Positions 8,295 through 18,406 of a stretch of 64,000 bases of DNA are shown here, piece after piece. Below the pieces are notes generated by a model that worked only from the letters and a program-made list of their open reading frames with translations, searched no databases and was not told the DNA's origin. Source of the stretch: Roseivivax sp. GX 12232 (GTDB lineage: Bacteria; Pseudomonadota; Alphaproteobacteria; Rhodobacterales; Rhodobacteraceae); assembly GCF_021272185.1 (NCBI RefSeq), contig NZ_JAJSEC010000005.1, forward strand, positions 124,001-188,000. The letters are read 5' to 3'. The translations under genes and the position numbers were made by a program. Within the stretch, counting starts at the first letter, position 1; each line of letters begins with the position of its first letter.

Positions 8295-8324
8295 ATTTCA
8301 AGCCTAAAGTTTTAGGCTTGAAAT
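8295..8324. promoter_or_regulatory. 30-bp palindromic operator, copy 1 (aromatic module)
   Basis: Two perfect 14-bp arms, ATTTCAAGCCTAAA and TTTAGGCTTGAAAT, surround a 2-bp centre. The site lies in the divergent gap between the thioesterase gene and the monooxygenase/reductase gene. A close relative sits at 18320-18350 beside the MarR gene. It is probably the binding site of that MarR regulator and overlaps the core promoters, since the flanks are GC-rich and this is the only AT-rich stretch in the gap. Confidence 0.8.
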
Positions 8325-8375
8325 GATTGCCCGGGTTTGGGAGTGTCGAAGACAGTCTACTGGGAGGACAAGGCG

Positions 8376-10664
8376 ATGAAGACCGTCTGTCTGGGCGGCG
8401 GCCCCGCCGGCCTGTATTTCGCCATCAGCCTGAAGCTGCGCCAGCCCGAGGCCGAGGTCGTGGTGATCGAGCGCAACCGCGCCGACGACACCTTCGGCTG
8501 GGGCGTGGTGCTCTCGGACGAGACCCTCGACAACCTCGAGAAGAACGACCCCAAGAGCGCCGCCGCGATCCGCGGCCATTTCGCCTATTGGGACGACATC
8601 AAGGTGGTCAAGGAAGACACGGCCATCACCTCCACCGGCCACGGTTTCTGCGGGCTCGGGCGCAAGACCATGCTGCTCCTGCTGCAGGACCGCGCCCGCG
8701 AGCTCGGCGTCGAGATGCGCTTCGAGACCGAAGTGGAGGACATCGAGGCCCTGCGCCGCGAGTATGACCTGGTGGTCGCCGCCGATGGGGTGAACTCCAA
8801 GACCCGCAAGGCCTACGAAGACGCCTTCCGCCCCGAGATCGACACCCGCGCCTGCAAGTTCGTCTGGCTCGGCACCCACGCCAAGTTCGACGACGCCTTC
8901 ACCTTCATCTTCAAGAAGACCGACGCGGGCTGGATCTGGGCCCATGCCTACCAGTTCGACGCGGACACGGCGACCTTCATCGTCGAATGCGCCGAGGACA
9001 CCTGGCGCGGGCTCGGCTTCGACCAGATGGACCAAGACCAGATGATCGCCCGCTGCGAGGAGATCTTCGCCGATCACCTCGGCGGCCATGCGCTGATCTC
9101 CAACATGAAGCACCTGCGCGGCTCGGCCTGGCTGAACTTCAACCGGGTGCTCTGCGAGACCTGGCACCACGAGAACGTGGTGCTTCTGGGCGACGCCTCG
9201 GCGACGGCGCATTTCTCCATCGGCTCGGGCACCAAGCTGGCGCTCGAAAGCGCCATCGCGCTGGCCGAACTGGTGACCGAGAAACCCACGCTGGAGGCCG
9301 CCTTCACCACCTACCAAGAGGACCGCCGCCTCGACGTGCTGCGCCTGCAGTCCGCCGCGCGCAACTCCACCGAATGGTTCGAGGAGGTCGAGCGCTACCT
9401 GCATCTCGACCCGGTGCAGTTCAACTATTCACTGCTGACCCGCTCGCAGCGCATCAGCCACGAGAACCTGCGCCTGCGCGACGCCAAGTGGCTGCGCGAG
9501 GCCGAGGAATGGTTCCAGGCCCAGGCCGGGGCCAACGGCGTGCACCGCGCGCCGATGTTCGCGCCGTTCCAACTGCGCGACATGCGGCTGAAAAACCGCG
9601 TCGTGGTCTCGCCCATGGCGCAATACAAGGCCAAGGACGGCTGCCCGACCGACTGGCATTTCGCCCATTACGCCGAACGCGCCAAGGGCGGTGCGGGCCT
9701 TGTCTACGTCGAGATGACCTGCGTCTCCCCCGAAGGCCGGATCACCCCGGGCTGCCCCGGCCTCTACGCGCCGGAACACGAGGCCGCCTGGCGGCGCCTG
9801 ACCGGTTTCGTGCATGCCGAGACCGACGCCAAGCTCTGCATGCAGATCGGCCACTCGGGCCGGAAGGGCTCGACCCAGCTCGGTTGGGAGGAGATGGACG
9901 CGCCGCTGCCCGAGGGCAACTGGCCCACCATGTCCGCCTCGCCGATCCCCTGGGACGAGGGCCATGCCGCGCCGAAGGAGATGGACCGCGCCGACATGGA
10001 CCGGGTGCGCGACGAGTTCGTCGCCGCGGCACAGATGGCCGACCGCGCCGGCTTCGACATGATCGAGCTGCACGCCGCCCATGGCTACCTGATCTCCTCC
10101 TTCATCTCGCCGATCTCCAACCGTCGCGAGGACGACTACGGCGGCTCCCTCGAGAACCGCATGCGCTACCCGCTCGAGGTCTTCCGCGCCATGCGCGCCG
10201 CCTGGCCCGAGGCCAAGCCGATGTCGGTCCGCATCTCCGCCACCGACTGGGTCGGCGACCGCGGCGTCGAGGGCGAGGAAGCCGTGGAGATCGCCGCCAT
10301 GTTCCGCGATGCCGGCGTCGACATCGTCGACGTCTCGGCGGGCCAGACCAGCGTCGAGGCCAGGCCGGTCTACGGGCGGATGTTCCAGACGCCCTTCTCC
10401 GACCGCATCCGCAACGAGCGCGGCATCCCGACCATGGCGGTCGGCAACATCTACGAACCCGACCACGTCAACTCGATCCTGATGGCGGGCCGCGCCGACC
10501 TCGTCTGCCTCGCCCGCCCGCATCTCGCCGATCCCTACTGGACGCTGCATGCCGCCGCCGCCCTGCAGGACGAGGAGAGCGCCTGGCCCCTGCCCTATCT
10601 GCCCGGCCGCGACCAGATGCGTCGCCTCGCCGAGCGCGGCGAGGGCCTGGGGATCCGGGTATGA
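8376..10664 (+). CDS. 2-aminobenzoyl-CoA monooxygenase/reductase-type fusion (also annotated salicylyl-CoA 5-hydroxylase)
   Basis: 762 residues in two parts. Residues 1-390 are a class A flavoprotein hydroxylase: the FAD GxGxxG-like site [15 protein letters not shown], then [24 protein letters not shown]. Residues 395-762 are an old yellow enzyme/NADH:flavin oxidoreductase barrel: [39 protein letters not shown] and [14 protein letters not shown]. In Azoarcus evansii this architecture hydroxylates 2-aminobenzoyl-CoA and then reduces and dearomatises the ring using NADH. ATG at 8376 is chosen because GGGAGGA lies 8 nt before it and the FAD motif begins immediately; an in-frame start 13 codons upstream has no such site. 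It overlaps the SDR gene by 4 nt. The neighbouring kyn genes and CoA ligase favour anthraniloyl-CoA over salicylyl-CoA. Confidence 0.9.
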   Translation: MKTVCLGGGPAGLYFAISLKLRQPEAEVVVIERNRADDTFGWGVVLSDETLDNLEKNDPKSAAAIRGHFAYWDDIKVVKEDTAITSTGHGFCGLGRKTMLLLLQDRARELGVEMRFETEVEDIEALRREYDLVVAADGVNSKTRKAYEDAFRPEIDTRACKFVWLGTHAKFDDAFTFIFKKTDAGWIWAHAYQFDADTATFIVECAEDTWRGLGFDQMDQDQMIARCEEIFADHLGGHALISNMKHLRGSAWLNFNRVLCETWHHENVVLLGDASATAHFSIGSGTKLALESAIALAELVTEKPTLEAAFTTYQEDRRLDVLRLQSAARNSTEWFEEVERYLHLDPVQFNYSLLTRSQRISHENLRLRDAKWLREAEEWFQAQAGANGVHRAPMFAPFQLRDMRLKNRVVVSPMAQYKAKDGCPTDWHFAHYAERAKGGAGLVYVEMTCVSPEGRITPGCPGLYAPEHEAAWRRLTGFVHAETDAKLCMQIGHSGRKGSTQLGWEEMDAPLPEGNWPTMSASPIPWDEGHAAPKEMDRADMDRVRDEFVAAAQMADRAGFDMIELHAAHGYLISSFISPISNRREDDYGGSLENRMRYPLEVFRAMRAAWPEAKPMSVRISATDWVGDRGVEGEEAVEIAAMFRDAGVDIVDVSAGQTSVEARPVYGRMFQTPFSDRIRNERGIPTMAVGNIYEPDHVNSILMAGRADLVCLARPHLADPYWTLHAAAALQDEESAWPLPYLPGRDQMRRLAERGEGLGIRV

Positions 10665-11413
10665 GCGATCTCAGTGGCAAGACCGCGCTGGTCACCGGCG
10701 GCGGCACCGGGCTCGGCGCCGACCTCGCCCGGCGCTTCGCCGAGGCCGGGGCCCGGGTCTGGGTCGCCGGTCGCCGCGCCGCGCCGCTCGAAGCCCTGGC
10801 CGCCAGCCACCCCGGCATCAGCGCCGTCCCCGCCGATGTGACCGACGCGGCCTCGGTCGCGGCGCTGTTCGACAGGACCGGCCCCTGCGAGATCGTCCTG
10901 GCCAATGCCGGCAGCTCGCTCAGCGCGCCCTTCACCCGCACCAGCGCCGAGGACTGGCGGCAGATGGTCGAGGTCAATCTGACCGGCGCCTTCCTGACCC
11001 TCAGCGAGGCCGCCCGCCGCCTCGGCAAAGAGGCCCCCTGGGGCCGGCTGATCGCCGTGGCCTCCTCGGCCGGGCTCAAGGGCTATCCTTATGTCTCCGC
11101 CTATGCCGCCTCGAAACACGGGGTGATCGGCATGGTGAAATCCGCCGCGCTGGAGTTCGCCCGGACCGGCGTGACGGTGAACGCGCTCTGCCCCGGCTTT
11201 CTCGACACCGAGATGACCGAGCGCTCGATCGCCAATATCACCGAGAAGACCGGCATGAGCCCCGAGGCCGCCCGCGAGAGCCTGGAGAAGATGAGCCCCC
11301 AGCGCCGCCTGATCCGCCCCGAAGAGGTCAGCCGCGCCGCCCTCTGGCTCTGCGGCCCCGGCTCCGAAGGCGTGACCGGCCAGGCCATCGCCATCGCTGG
11401 CGGCGAGGTCTGA
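10661..11413 (+). CDS. SDR family NAD(P)-dependent oxidoreductase (3-hydroxyacyl-CoA dehydrogenase-like)
   Basis: 250 residues of classical short-chain dehydrogenase. Seen: the TGGGTGLG cofactor motif at residues 12-19, the NAG motif (ANAGSS), the catalytic Ser in AVASSAG, and Y-A-A-S-K (SAYAASKHG). It overlaps the monooxygenase/reductase stop by ATGA, so the two are made together. In the anthraniloyl-CoA pathway the dearomatised ring is processed by beta-oxidation-like steps, and this enzyme probably oxidises the ring hydroxyacyl-CoA. The exact substrate is inferred from context. Confidence 0.9.
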   Translation: MSDLSGKTALVTGGGTGLGADLARRFAEAGARVWVAGRRAAPLEALAASHPGISAVPADVTDAASVAALFDRTGPCEIVLANAGSSLSAPFTRTSAEDWRQMVEVNLTGAFLTLSEAARRLGKEAPWGRLIAVASSAGLKGYPYVSAYAASKHGVIGMVKSAALEFARTGVTVNALCPGFLDTEMTERSIANITEKTGMSPEAARESLEKMSPQRRLIRPEEVSRAALWLCGPGSEGVTGQAIAIAGGEV

Positions 11414-11527
11414 GACCAGCCCCGCCCCGAAGCGCAACCGCCCTTCCCCCCCTCACATTCCGCGCGCCAACCGCGACCCCGGCGCGCCACCCCCAGCCCT
11501 TCAGCTGGTGCAAATACCTCGGAGAGC

Positions 11528-11548
11528 GCGAGAGGCAGCGCCTCTCGC
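11528..11548. terminator. Hairpin between convergent genes (AGC-loop type)
   Basis: GCGAGAGGC and GCCTCTCGC form a 9-bp stem around an AGC loop in the gap between the convergent SDR and FAD-monooxygenase genes. A second GC-rich inverted repeat follows at once. There is no long T-tract, but the position suits a bidirectional terminator. A hairpin of the same design occurs at 60802-60820. Confidence 0.5.
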
Positions 11549-11567
11549 CCGGCCCAGGGGGCCGGAC

Positions 11568-12806
11568 CTAGCGCCGCGCGCGAACCGCAGAGAACCCCGC
11601 CATGGCCGCGTAGCCGCCGACGATGGCGCGGCGCTCGGCCTCGGTCAGCACCCTCTCGATGTCGCGGAACCCGGCCGGGGCCAGCTTCTCGACCACGTCG
11701 ATCACCCGCTCGGGCCCGCCGGCGCGGTTGGTGCGCACGATGTCGGCGGTCTTCGGCAGGCGCTCCTTCTCGTAGTCCCAGAGCGCCGCGCGGGGGTGTT
11801 CGGCGCGGGCCAGCGCATCGGCGAGGCAGCGCGCGTCGAGCACCGCCTGGCTCGCGCCGTTGGAGCCCACGGGATACATCGGATGCGCCGCATCGCCCAG
11901 AAGCGTCACCCGCCCGAAGGTCCAGCGCGGCAGCGGGTCGCGGTCGGCCATCGGGTATTCGTAGATCGCCGGGGCGGCCTGGACGAGCGCGCCGATGTCC
12001 ATGCCGGGCACCGAGAAGCGCAGCGCATGCGGCAGCACCCGCGCGAGCGGCGCCTGCCGCGACCAGTTGTCGGGCGGCGGGGTCGCCACGGCGGGATCCT
12101 TCACCCGGACGTTGACCACGAAGTTCATCAGCTGCCGGTCGCCCTCGGGCGGGGCGATCGGATAGAGCACCACCTTGCCGCCGAGCCCGCCGCCGATGGC
12201 CATGCTCTCGCCGTCCTGCCAGATCGGCCAGTCGGCGGCGCCGCGCCACATCACCACGCCCTGCCAGGAGGGCGCGCCCTCGCCCGGGTAGAAGGTCCGG
12301 CGCCCGGCGGAATGGATGCCGTCGGCGCAGATCAAGACCTCAGAGCGGGTGGTCTCGGCGGCTCCGCCCGCCACCGCGTCGGTGAACTGCGCGGTGACCC
12401 CGGCCTCGGTCTGCACGAAGCCCGAGAGCCGCCGCCCGGTGCGGACCGCCTCGGGGCCGAGGCGCTCGATCACCGCGTCGTGCAGCACCTTCTGCAGCCG
12501 TCCGCGGTGGATCGAGAACTGCGGCACCTCGTGGCCCGCGTGCATGCCGCGCAGCTCGGACCAGACCTCCTGGCCGTGTTTGGTCAGATAGGTCAGCCGC
12601 CGGGTCCGCACGCCGACCCGGTCGAGCGCGGGCAGCAGCCCCAGCGCGGCGAACTCGGCGATGGCATGGGGCAGCACGTTGATCCCGACGCCGACCTCAC
12701 GGACCTCGCGGGCGGCCTCGTAGAGCACGCAGGGCACCCCGCGCGCATGCAGCATCAGCGCCGTGGTGAGCCCGCCGATGCCCGCCCCCGCGATCAGGAC
12801 CCGCAT
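11568..12806 (-). CDS. FAD-dependent aromatic monooxygenase (salicylate / 3-hydroxybenzoate hydroxylase-like)
   Basis: 412 residues of class A flavoprotein hydroxylase. The FAD Rossmann motif IAGAGIGGLTTALMLHARG begins at residue 5, the middle DG motif is in ICADGIHS, and the pyrophosphate/ribityl motif is in LLGDAAHPMYPVGSNGASQAVLDA. ATG at 12806 is chosen because the FAD motif follows directly; it lies 4 nt after the cupin stop. It probably hydroxylates a free aromatic acid related to the module (anthranilate, a hydroxyanthranilate or salicylate). It is not part of the CoA-thioester chemistry in an obvious way, so it may open a side route. It is convergent with the SDR gene. Confidence 0.85.
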   Translation of the reverse strand: MRVLIAGAGIGGLTTALMLHARGVPCVLYEAAREVREVGVGINVLPHAIAEFAALGLLPALDRVGVRTRRLTYLTKHGQEVWSELRGMHAGHEVPQFSIHRGRLQKVLHDAVIERLGPEAVRTGRRLSGFVQTEAGVTAQFTDAVAGGAAETTRSEVLICADGIHSAGRRTFYPGEGAPSWQGVVMWRGAADWPIWQDGESMAIGGGLGGKVVLYPIAPPEGDRQLMNFVVNVRVKDPAVATPPPDNWSRQAPLARVLPHALRFSVPGMDIGALVQAAPAIYEYPMADRDPLPRWTFGRVTLLGDAAHPMYPVGSNGASQAVLDARCLADALARAEHPRAALWDYEKERLPKTADIVRTNRAGGPERVIDVVEKLAPAGFRDIERVLTEAERRAIVGGYAAMAGFSAVRARR

Positions 12807-12810
12807 GGGT

Positions 12811-13266
12811 TCAGTCCTCGTCGTCGGGCGGCAGGAAGTCGACCTCGTGTTCCGCCGAGACCGCGACCACATCCGCCGGGTTGGCCTCGGGGCCGAGGTT
12901 GTGCAGCGCCCAGAACAGGTCGTAGAGCCGCCGCGAGGGCGCCACCCAGAACAGCGATTTGATCGTGCTGTCGGTCTTGTTGAAGATCCCGTGCGGGATG
13001 CCGCGCGGCAGGCGGATCAGGTCGCCCGGCTCGGCATAGGCCTCGACCCCGTTCAGGAGCAGGTTGAAGCGCCCCTCGAGGACATAGATGAACTCGTCCT
13101 GCGTGGGGTGGATATGCGGCGGCACGAAGGTGCCCTTGGGCAGGGTGGCGTGCCAGCCGAAGGAGGCGGCGCTTTTCTGCTTCGGCACATAGGTCTGGCC
13201 GAGGATGTTCCAGGAGATGTCGTCGATCCCGGTATGGGAGCGGGTGACGCCGGGCAGCATGGTCAT
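12811..13266 (-). CDS. Cupin domain protein
   Basis: 151 residues with both canonical cupin motifs intact: G-x5-H-x-H-x3-E-x6-G in the segment from GTFVPPHIHP to VLEG, and G-x5-P-x-G-x2-H-x3-N in GDLIRLPRGIPHGIFN. It therefore has a full 3-His/1-Glu metal site and could be an enzyme (dioxygenase or isomerase) and not merely a binding protein. It sits 4 nt ahead of the FAD monooxygenase, so the two probably act in sequence on one aromatic substrate. No specific family name can be given. It follows the livF gene with an 18-nt gap and probably shares the transporter transcript. Confidence 0.85.
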   Translation of the reverse strand: MTMLPGVTRSHTGIDDISWNILGQTYVPKQKSAASFGWHATLPKGTFVPPHIHPTQDEFIYVLEGRFNLLLNGVEAYAEPGDLIRLPRGIPHGIFNKTDSTIKSLFWVAPSRRLYDLFWALHNLGPEANPADVVAVSAEHEVDFLPPDDED

Positions 13267-13284
13267 GGGTGTCTCCTTCTGGGC

Positions 13285-13971
<687 letters not shown>

Positions 13972-14269
13972 GGGCCTCTCCTTTCCGGCAAGTGCCCGTC
14001 CGGCACGCGGCAGGGCCCCGGGCGCGAGTGCGACGCCTTGGGGGCCGCGCCGGGCCGGACGGGCCCCGCGCCGCGCGCCTTGCGGCGGGCGGCAGGGAGG
14101 CCGGGGTGCGGCGCGAGGGACGCGCGCACGGGGATGTGATGTGGCAAGGGGGGCGCCGTGGTGGCGGCGCGGTGGGCGGGGCGGCTGACAGGCCGCAACC
14201 AGGAGACGCGCGCCGGGTGCGGCATGGCCAGAACCACCCCGCGCGGCCCCCTCATGCACTCCGCACGGC
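13972..14269. other. GC-rich spacer between livG and livF
   Basis: Almost 300 bases of very GC-rich sequence inside an otherwise tightly overlapping ABC operon. No frame with a ribosome binding site or recognisable product was found. AAGGAG just upstream of livF marks the end of the spacer. Confidence 0.5.
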
Positions 14270-15025
14270 TCATGCCTCCGCCTCCTCTTCCTCGCCCAGG
14301 TAGGCGGCGCGGACCTGCGGGTCGGAGCGGATCTCCTCGGGCGTGCCGGTGGCGATGATCCGGCCGTAGACCAGGACCGACACCCGGTCGGCGAGGCGGA
14401 AAACCGCGTCCATGTCGTGCTCGATCAGCAGCATGGTGAACCGCCCCTTCATCCCCATGAGCCGGGTGATGAAGGCATCCGCATCCTCGCCGCCGACGCC
14501 CGCGAGCGGCTCGTCGAGCAGCAGCGTCCTGGGATCGGTCGCCAGCGCCATAGCCAGCTCCAGCCGCCGGTGCTCGCCGTGGCTGAGCGCGCTTGCGGGC
14601 AGATCGGCGCGCTCGTCGAGCCCCGCCTCGGCCAGGGCCTTCAGCGCCGCGGTGTTCAGCGCCGTCTCGCCCGCGACCGGCGCGAAGAAGCGGAAGCTCG
14701 AGCCCTCCCGCGCCTGCACCGAGAGGGCGACGTTCTCGAGGACGGTGAAGCTCGGCAGGACCTGGGTGATCTGGAAGCTGCGCGCGAGCCCCAGGTGCAC
14801 CCGCTCGGGCATGGTCGCCCGGGTGATGTCGCGCCCGTCGAGGGTGATCCGCCCGCTGTCCGGCGCGAGCTGCCCCGAGAGCTGCGCCACCAGCGTCGTC
14901 TTGCCCGCGCCGTTCGGCCCGATGATGGCGTGGATCTCGCCCGGCTCGATGGTCAGGCTCACGTCGTCGGTGACCTTGAGCGCGCCGAAGCTCTTGTCGA
15001 GATGGGTCATCTCCAGGCGGCTCAT
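14270..15025 (-). CDS. livG: HAAT-type ABC transporter ATPase (LivG-like)
   Basis: 251 residues, the LivG length. Walker A is IGPNGAGKTTLVAQL, the signature is LSHGEHRRLELAMAL, Walker B is TLLLDEPLAGV, and the His switch is in LLIEHDMDAVF. It also has the family-typical long insertion before the signature (LARSFQITQVLPSFTVLENV). It overlaps livM by ATGA. A second in-frame ATG (MTHLDKS) six codons later is possible, but the coupled first ATG is preferred. It pairs with LivF to energise the LivHM channel. Confidence 0.93.
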   Translation of the reverse strand: MSRLEMTHLDKSFGALKVTDDVSLTIEPGEIHAIIGPNGAGKTTLVAQLSGQLAPDSGRITLDGRDITRATMPERVHLGLARSFQITQVLPSFTVLENVALSVQAREGSSFRFFAPVAGETALNTAALKALAEAGLDERADLPASALSHGEHRRLELAMALATDPRTLLLDEPLAGVGGEDADAFITRLMGMKGRFTMLLIEHDMDAVFRLADRVSVLVYGRIIATGTPEEIRSDPQVRAAYLGEEEEAEA

Positions 15026-16008
15026 CGCTTGCGCCTCCCGATCTGTTCGACGAGCCCAGTGATGCCGCGTGGGCTGAACAGCACCATGAGCACCAGGAAC
15101 AGGCCGAACCAGAGCTGCCAGTGGTCGGTGACCATGCCCAGGAACTCTTCAAGAAGCAGCGCCGCGACTGCCCCGCCGATGGCGCCGGTCAGCGTGCCGA
15201 TGCCGCCCAGGACCACCATGACGATCAGCTCGCCCGAGCGGTGCCAGGACATGAAGGCGGGCGAGACGAACTCGGCCTGGTTGGCCAGGAGCACCCCCGC
15301 GACCGAGGTCATGCAGCCCGAGATCACGAAGGCGGTCAGCTGGTAGCGGAAGGGCGCGTAGCCGATCGCCTCCATCCTGGTGGCGTTCTCGCGGATGCCG
15401 GTCAGCACCCGCCCGAAGCGCGAGCTGACGATGCGGTGGCAGAGCGCAAACAGCGCAATCAGCAGCGCCAGCGTCACGTAGAAGAGCGTCACGTCGTTCT
15501 CCAGCATGTCGCTGCCGAAGATCGTCGAGCGGTTCGACAGCCCGTAGCCGTCGTCCCCGCCATAGGCCGAAAGCGAGATGAAGAAGAAGAAAGCCATCTG
15601 CCCGAAGGCCAGCGTGATCATGATGAAATAGACCCCGCGCGTGCGCAGCGAGATCGCGCCGGTCACGAAGGCGAAGACCGCCGAGACCAGGATCGCGCCC
15701 AGCATCTGCAGGAAGAGGTCGTTGACCCCGTAGCTCGACAGGATCGCCACCGCGTAGGTGCCGAAGCCCAGGTAGGCGGCATGGCCGAAGCTGACCATGG
15801 CGCCGTAGCCCAGGATCAGGTCGAGCGCGAGCGCGGCGATGGCATAGGCCAGGATGCGGGTCGCGACCAGCACCAGGAAGGGATCGCCGAGCGCGGTGAC
15901 GACGGGCGGCACCAGCGCGAAAAGCACGAAGAGGACGGCGGCGGCCTTGACCCTGGGCGCGATGGCCGGGGTCCGGTGCGGGGCGGCGCTGACGGTTGTC
16001 TCGGCCAT
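15022..16008 (-). CDS. livM: HAAT-type ABC transporter permease (LivM-like)
   Basis: 328 residues with about eight to ten hydrophobic segments and the LivM hallmarks GYGAMVSFGHAAYLGFGTY, RTRGVYFIMITLAFGQM, and GEVIV-like SGELIVMVVLGGIGTLTGAIGG near the C-terminus. ATG at 16008 overlaps the livH stop (ATGA). It forms the inner-membrane channel with LivH. Confidence 0.94.
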   Translation of the reverse strand: MAETTVSAAPHRTPAIAPRVKAAAVLFVLFALVPPVVTALGDPFLVLVATRILAYAIAALALDLILGYGAMVSFGHAAYLGFGTYAVAILSSYGVNDLFLQMLGAILVSAVFAFVTGAISLRTRGVYFIMITLAFGQMAFFFFISLSAYGGDDGYGLSNRSTIFGSDMLENDVTLFYVTLALLIALFALCHRIVSSRFGRVLTGIRENATRMEAIGYAPFRYQLTAFVISGCMTSVAGVLLANQAEFVSPAFMSWHRSGELIVMVVLGGIGTLTGAIGGAVAALLLEEFLGMVTDHWQLWFGLFLVLMVLFSPRGITGLVEQIGRRKR

Positions 16009-16925
16009 CAGGCGCGCCCTCCGAAAAGGCCCGCAGGCTTGGCGAAGAGGATCACCGCCATGAGGATGTAGACCAGCATCGGCGCCAGCATCCGGCCCGC
16101 CTGCCCGGCCGCCGCCGGGTCCAGCACCTCGCGCAGGAGGATCGGCCCGAAGACCCCGCCGAGCGTGTCGACCACGGCCACCAGGATGGCGCCGAGGAAG
16201 GCGCCCTTGATCGAGCCGATGCCGCCGATCACCACCACGACGAAGGTCAGGATCAGCACGCTTTCCCCCATGCCCGTGTCGACCGAGAGGATCGGCGCGA
16301 TCAGCGCACCCGCGAGGCAGGCCAGCACCGCGCCCAGGGTGAAGACCACCGCGAAGAGCTTGCCGATGTCGATGCCCAGCGCCGAGACCATGGCCCGGTT
16401 GGTGGCGCCGGCGCGCAGGAGCATCCCGATGCGGGTGTAGTTCACCATCAGGAAGAGCCCTGCCGCGACGCCCAGCCCCGCGACGATGATCGCGATGCGG
16501 TAGACGGGATATTGCAGCGGCCCCATGAGCGGCACCGACCCAGAGAGCAGTTCGGGCATCGGCACCGAGAGCGGCGAGACGCCCCAGACGATCTTCACCG
16601 TCTCGTTGGCCATCATCACCAGCCCGAAGGTCGCCAGCACCTGGTCGAGATGCGAGCGCGTGTACAATCGCCGGATCACCACCAGTTCGAGGATCAGCCC
16701 GACCGCCACCGCTGCGGGCAGCATCAACAGGAGCCCCCACCAGAAGCTGCCGGTCCAGGCCGCGAAGGTGGCGACGAAATAGGCCCCCACCATGTAGAGC
16801 ACCCCGTGGGCGAGGTTGACCACGTCCATGATCCCGAAGACCAGGGTCAGCCCCGCGGCGATCAGGAACAAAAGCACACCGAGCTGAACCCCGTTCAGGA
16901 GTTGAAGCACGAAGAGGTTCGTCAT
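16008..16925 (-). CDS. livH: HAAT-type ABC transporter permease (LivH-like)
   Basis: 305 residues of membrane protein. Typical LivH segments are seen: LLNGVQLGVLLFLIAAGLTL at the N-terminus, FGIMDVVNLAHGVLYMVGAY, and the conserved EAA-like VVVVIGGIGSIKGAFLGAIL. It is followed with a 4-nt overlap by livM and preceded by the binding-protein gene with a gap of only 33 nt. Confidence 0.94.
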   Translation of the reverse strand: MTNLFVLQLLNGVQLGVLLFLIAAGLTLVFGIMDVVNLAHGVLYMVGAYFVATFAAWTGSFWWGLLLMLPAAVAVGLILELVVIRRLYTRSHLDQVLATFGLVMMANETVKIVWGVSPLSVPMPELLSGSVPLMGPLQYPVYRIAIIVAGLGVAAGLFLMVNYTRIGMLLRAGATNRAMVSALGIDIGKLFAVVFTLGAVLACLAGALIAPILSVDTGMGESVLILTFVVVVIGGIGSIKGAFLGAILVAVVDTLGGVFGPILLREVLDPAAAGQAGRMLAPMLVYILMAVILFAKPAGLFGGRA

Positions 16926-16958
16926 GGACGTGGTCTCCTCAGGTCAGGCCCTTGGGGC

Positions 16959-18149
16959 TCACTCCATGCCGCACTGGTCGGCGTAGTTGTCGACGTAATC
17001 GTCGAAGATCTTCTCGACGATCGAGGTCGCGTAGCGGCCGTCGTCGCGCTTCACCGCCTCGACCAGGTAGAAGTCCTGCACCGGGTAGTTGTTCACGCCG
17101 AAGGAGAAGTCGCCGCGCGGGCTGTCGAAGTCGGCCTCTTTCAGGGCCGCGCGCAGGGCGTCGCGGTCGGTGAGCTCACCGCCGATCTTGCCGACCGCCG
17201 AGTTGATCAGCTGCGCCGCGTCATAGGCCTGCATCGCATAGGTGCCGGGCACGTAGTCGTATTTCTCGATGAAGGCCGAGACGAAGGCCTCATTGGCGGC
17301 GTTGTCGAGATCCGGCGCCCAGTTCTGGCCGCCCAGAAGGCCGACCGCGGCGTCCTGCGTCGCGGGCAGGGTGGTCTCGTCGACGGTGAAGGCCGAGAGG
17401 AAGGGGATCGAGGAGAGCCCCGCCTGGTCGTATTGCTTCACCAGGTTCACGCCCATGCCGCCCGGCATGAAGGTGAAAAGCGCGTCGGGCTGGAAGGCCG
17501 CGATCTGCGCCAGCTCCGAGGAGAAGTCGAGCTGCCCGAGCTCGGTGAAGACCTCGCCCGCGACGCCGCCGGTGTAGGAGTTCTTGAAGCCCGCCAGGCT
17601 GTCCTTGCCGGCCTGGTAGTTCGGCGCCATCAGGAAGACGTTCTGGTAGCCCTGCTGCTCGGCATAGGCGCCCATGACCTCGTGGTTCTGGTCGTTCTGG
17701 TAGGAGGTGACGAAGAAGTTCTCGTTGCACTCCGCCCCGGCGAAATTCGAGGTGCCGGCATTGGTCGAGATCAGGATCGTGCCGGTCTCGGTCACCGGCT
17801 GGTGGATCGCCACCAGGATGTTCGAGAAGATCGGCCCGACCACGAAGTCCACGTTCTCGCGCTGGACCAGCTCGCGGGCGTCGTCGGCGGCCTTGTCGGG
17901 GCGCTGCTCGTCGTCGATCACGACGATCTCGGCCTCCATGCCGCCCAGTTCGCCGATCTGCTCGGCGCCCAGCATGAAGCCGTCGCGGGCCTGTTTGCCC
18001 AGCGCGGCGGCGGGGCCGGACAGGGTGTAGACAAGGCCGATCTTCAGCACGTCGTCCTCCGCCGAGGCGGGCACGTCCTGCGCCTGGGCCGTGGTGGCAA
18101 GCCCGGCCGCAAGCGCGGTCGTCAGAAGGAGTCTGGTCGTCAGGGTCAT
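16959..18149 (-). CDS. ABC transporter substrate-binding protein (HAAT family, aromatic or amino acid ligand)
   Basis: 396 residues with a Sec signal peptide (LLLTTALAAGLATTAQAQD, cleavage probably after AQA). The Peripla_BP_6 fold is evident: IGLVYTLSGPAAALGKQARDG, IVVIDDEQRPDKAADDAREL, FVVGPIFSNILVAI and STNAGTSNFAGAEC. ATG at 18149 is chosen because GGGAGA precedes it and the signal peptide follows; the longer frame upstream runs into the operator. It is the first gene of the livJ-H-M-G-F-cupin-monooxygenase transcript and faces the MarR gene across the second palindrome. The ligand is probably tryptophan, kynurenine, anthranilate or a related aromatic acid. Confidence 0.9.
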   Translation of the reverse strand: MTLTTRLLLTTALAAGLATTAQAQDVPASAEDDVLKIGLVYTLSGPAAALGKQARDGFMLGAEQIGELGGMEAEIVVIDDEQRPDKAADDARELVQRENVDFVVGPIFSNILVAIHQPVTETGTILISTNAGTSNFAGAECNENFFVTSYQNDQNHEVMGAYAEQQGYQNVFLMAPNYQAGKDSLAGFKNSYTGGVAGEVFTELGQLDFSSELAQIAAFQPDALFTFMPGGMGVNLVKQYDQAGLSSIPFLSAFTVDETTLPATQDAAVGLLGGQNWAPDLDNAANEAFVSAFIEKYDYVPGTYAMQAYDAAQLINSAVGKIGGELTDRDALRAALKEADFDSPRGDFSFGVNNYPVQDFYLVEAVKRDDGRYATSIVEKIFDDYVDNYADQCGME

Positions 18150-18319
18150 GGATGGTCTCCCGTGTTGGTGAGGTGGCCGCGCCGTCTGTCGGGCGTCGTG
18201 CCAAGGCTTAGTGCCGGTCCATTGAGGGCGCGATCGCCCCGTCCCGCAAGTATTTTTCCATCCGCGCCCCAGCGGTGCGGCGCAGCCCGTAGAAGTGATC
18301 CTGACCAAGGTCGATTAGT

Positions 18320-18350
18320 ATTTCAAGCTCAAACCTTTTTTGCTTGAAAT
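18320..18350. promoter_or_regulatory. Palindromic operator, copy 2 (aromatic module)
   Basis: ATTTCAAGC at 18320-18328 is mirrored by GCTTGAAAT at 18342-18350. The intervening bases keep most of the symmetry of the site at 8295-8324 (arms ATTTCAAGCTCAAA and TTTTTGCTTGAAAT). It lies in the AT-rich gap between the divergent binding-protein and MarR genes, so it is probably an autoregulatory MarR site that also controls the importer. Confidence 0.78.
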
Positions 18351-18406
18351 AATTTTTGCCCCTGCCTAGCCTTTGATCTGCACAGACGGCGAAGGAGGCC
18401 GGAGGC

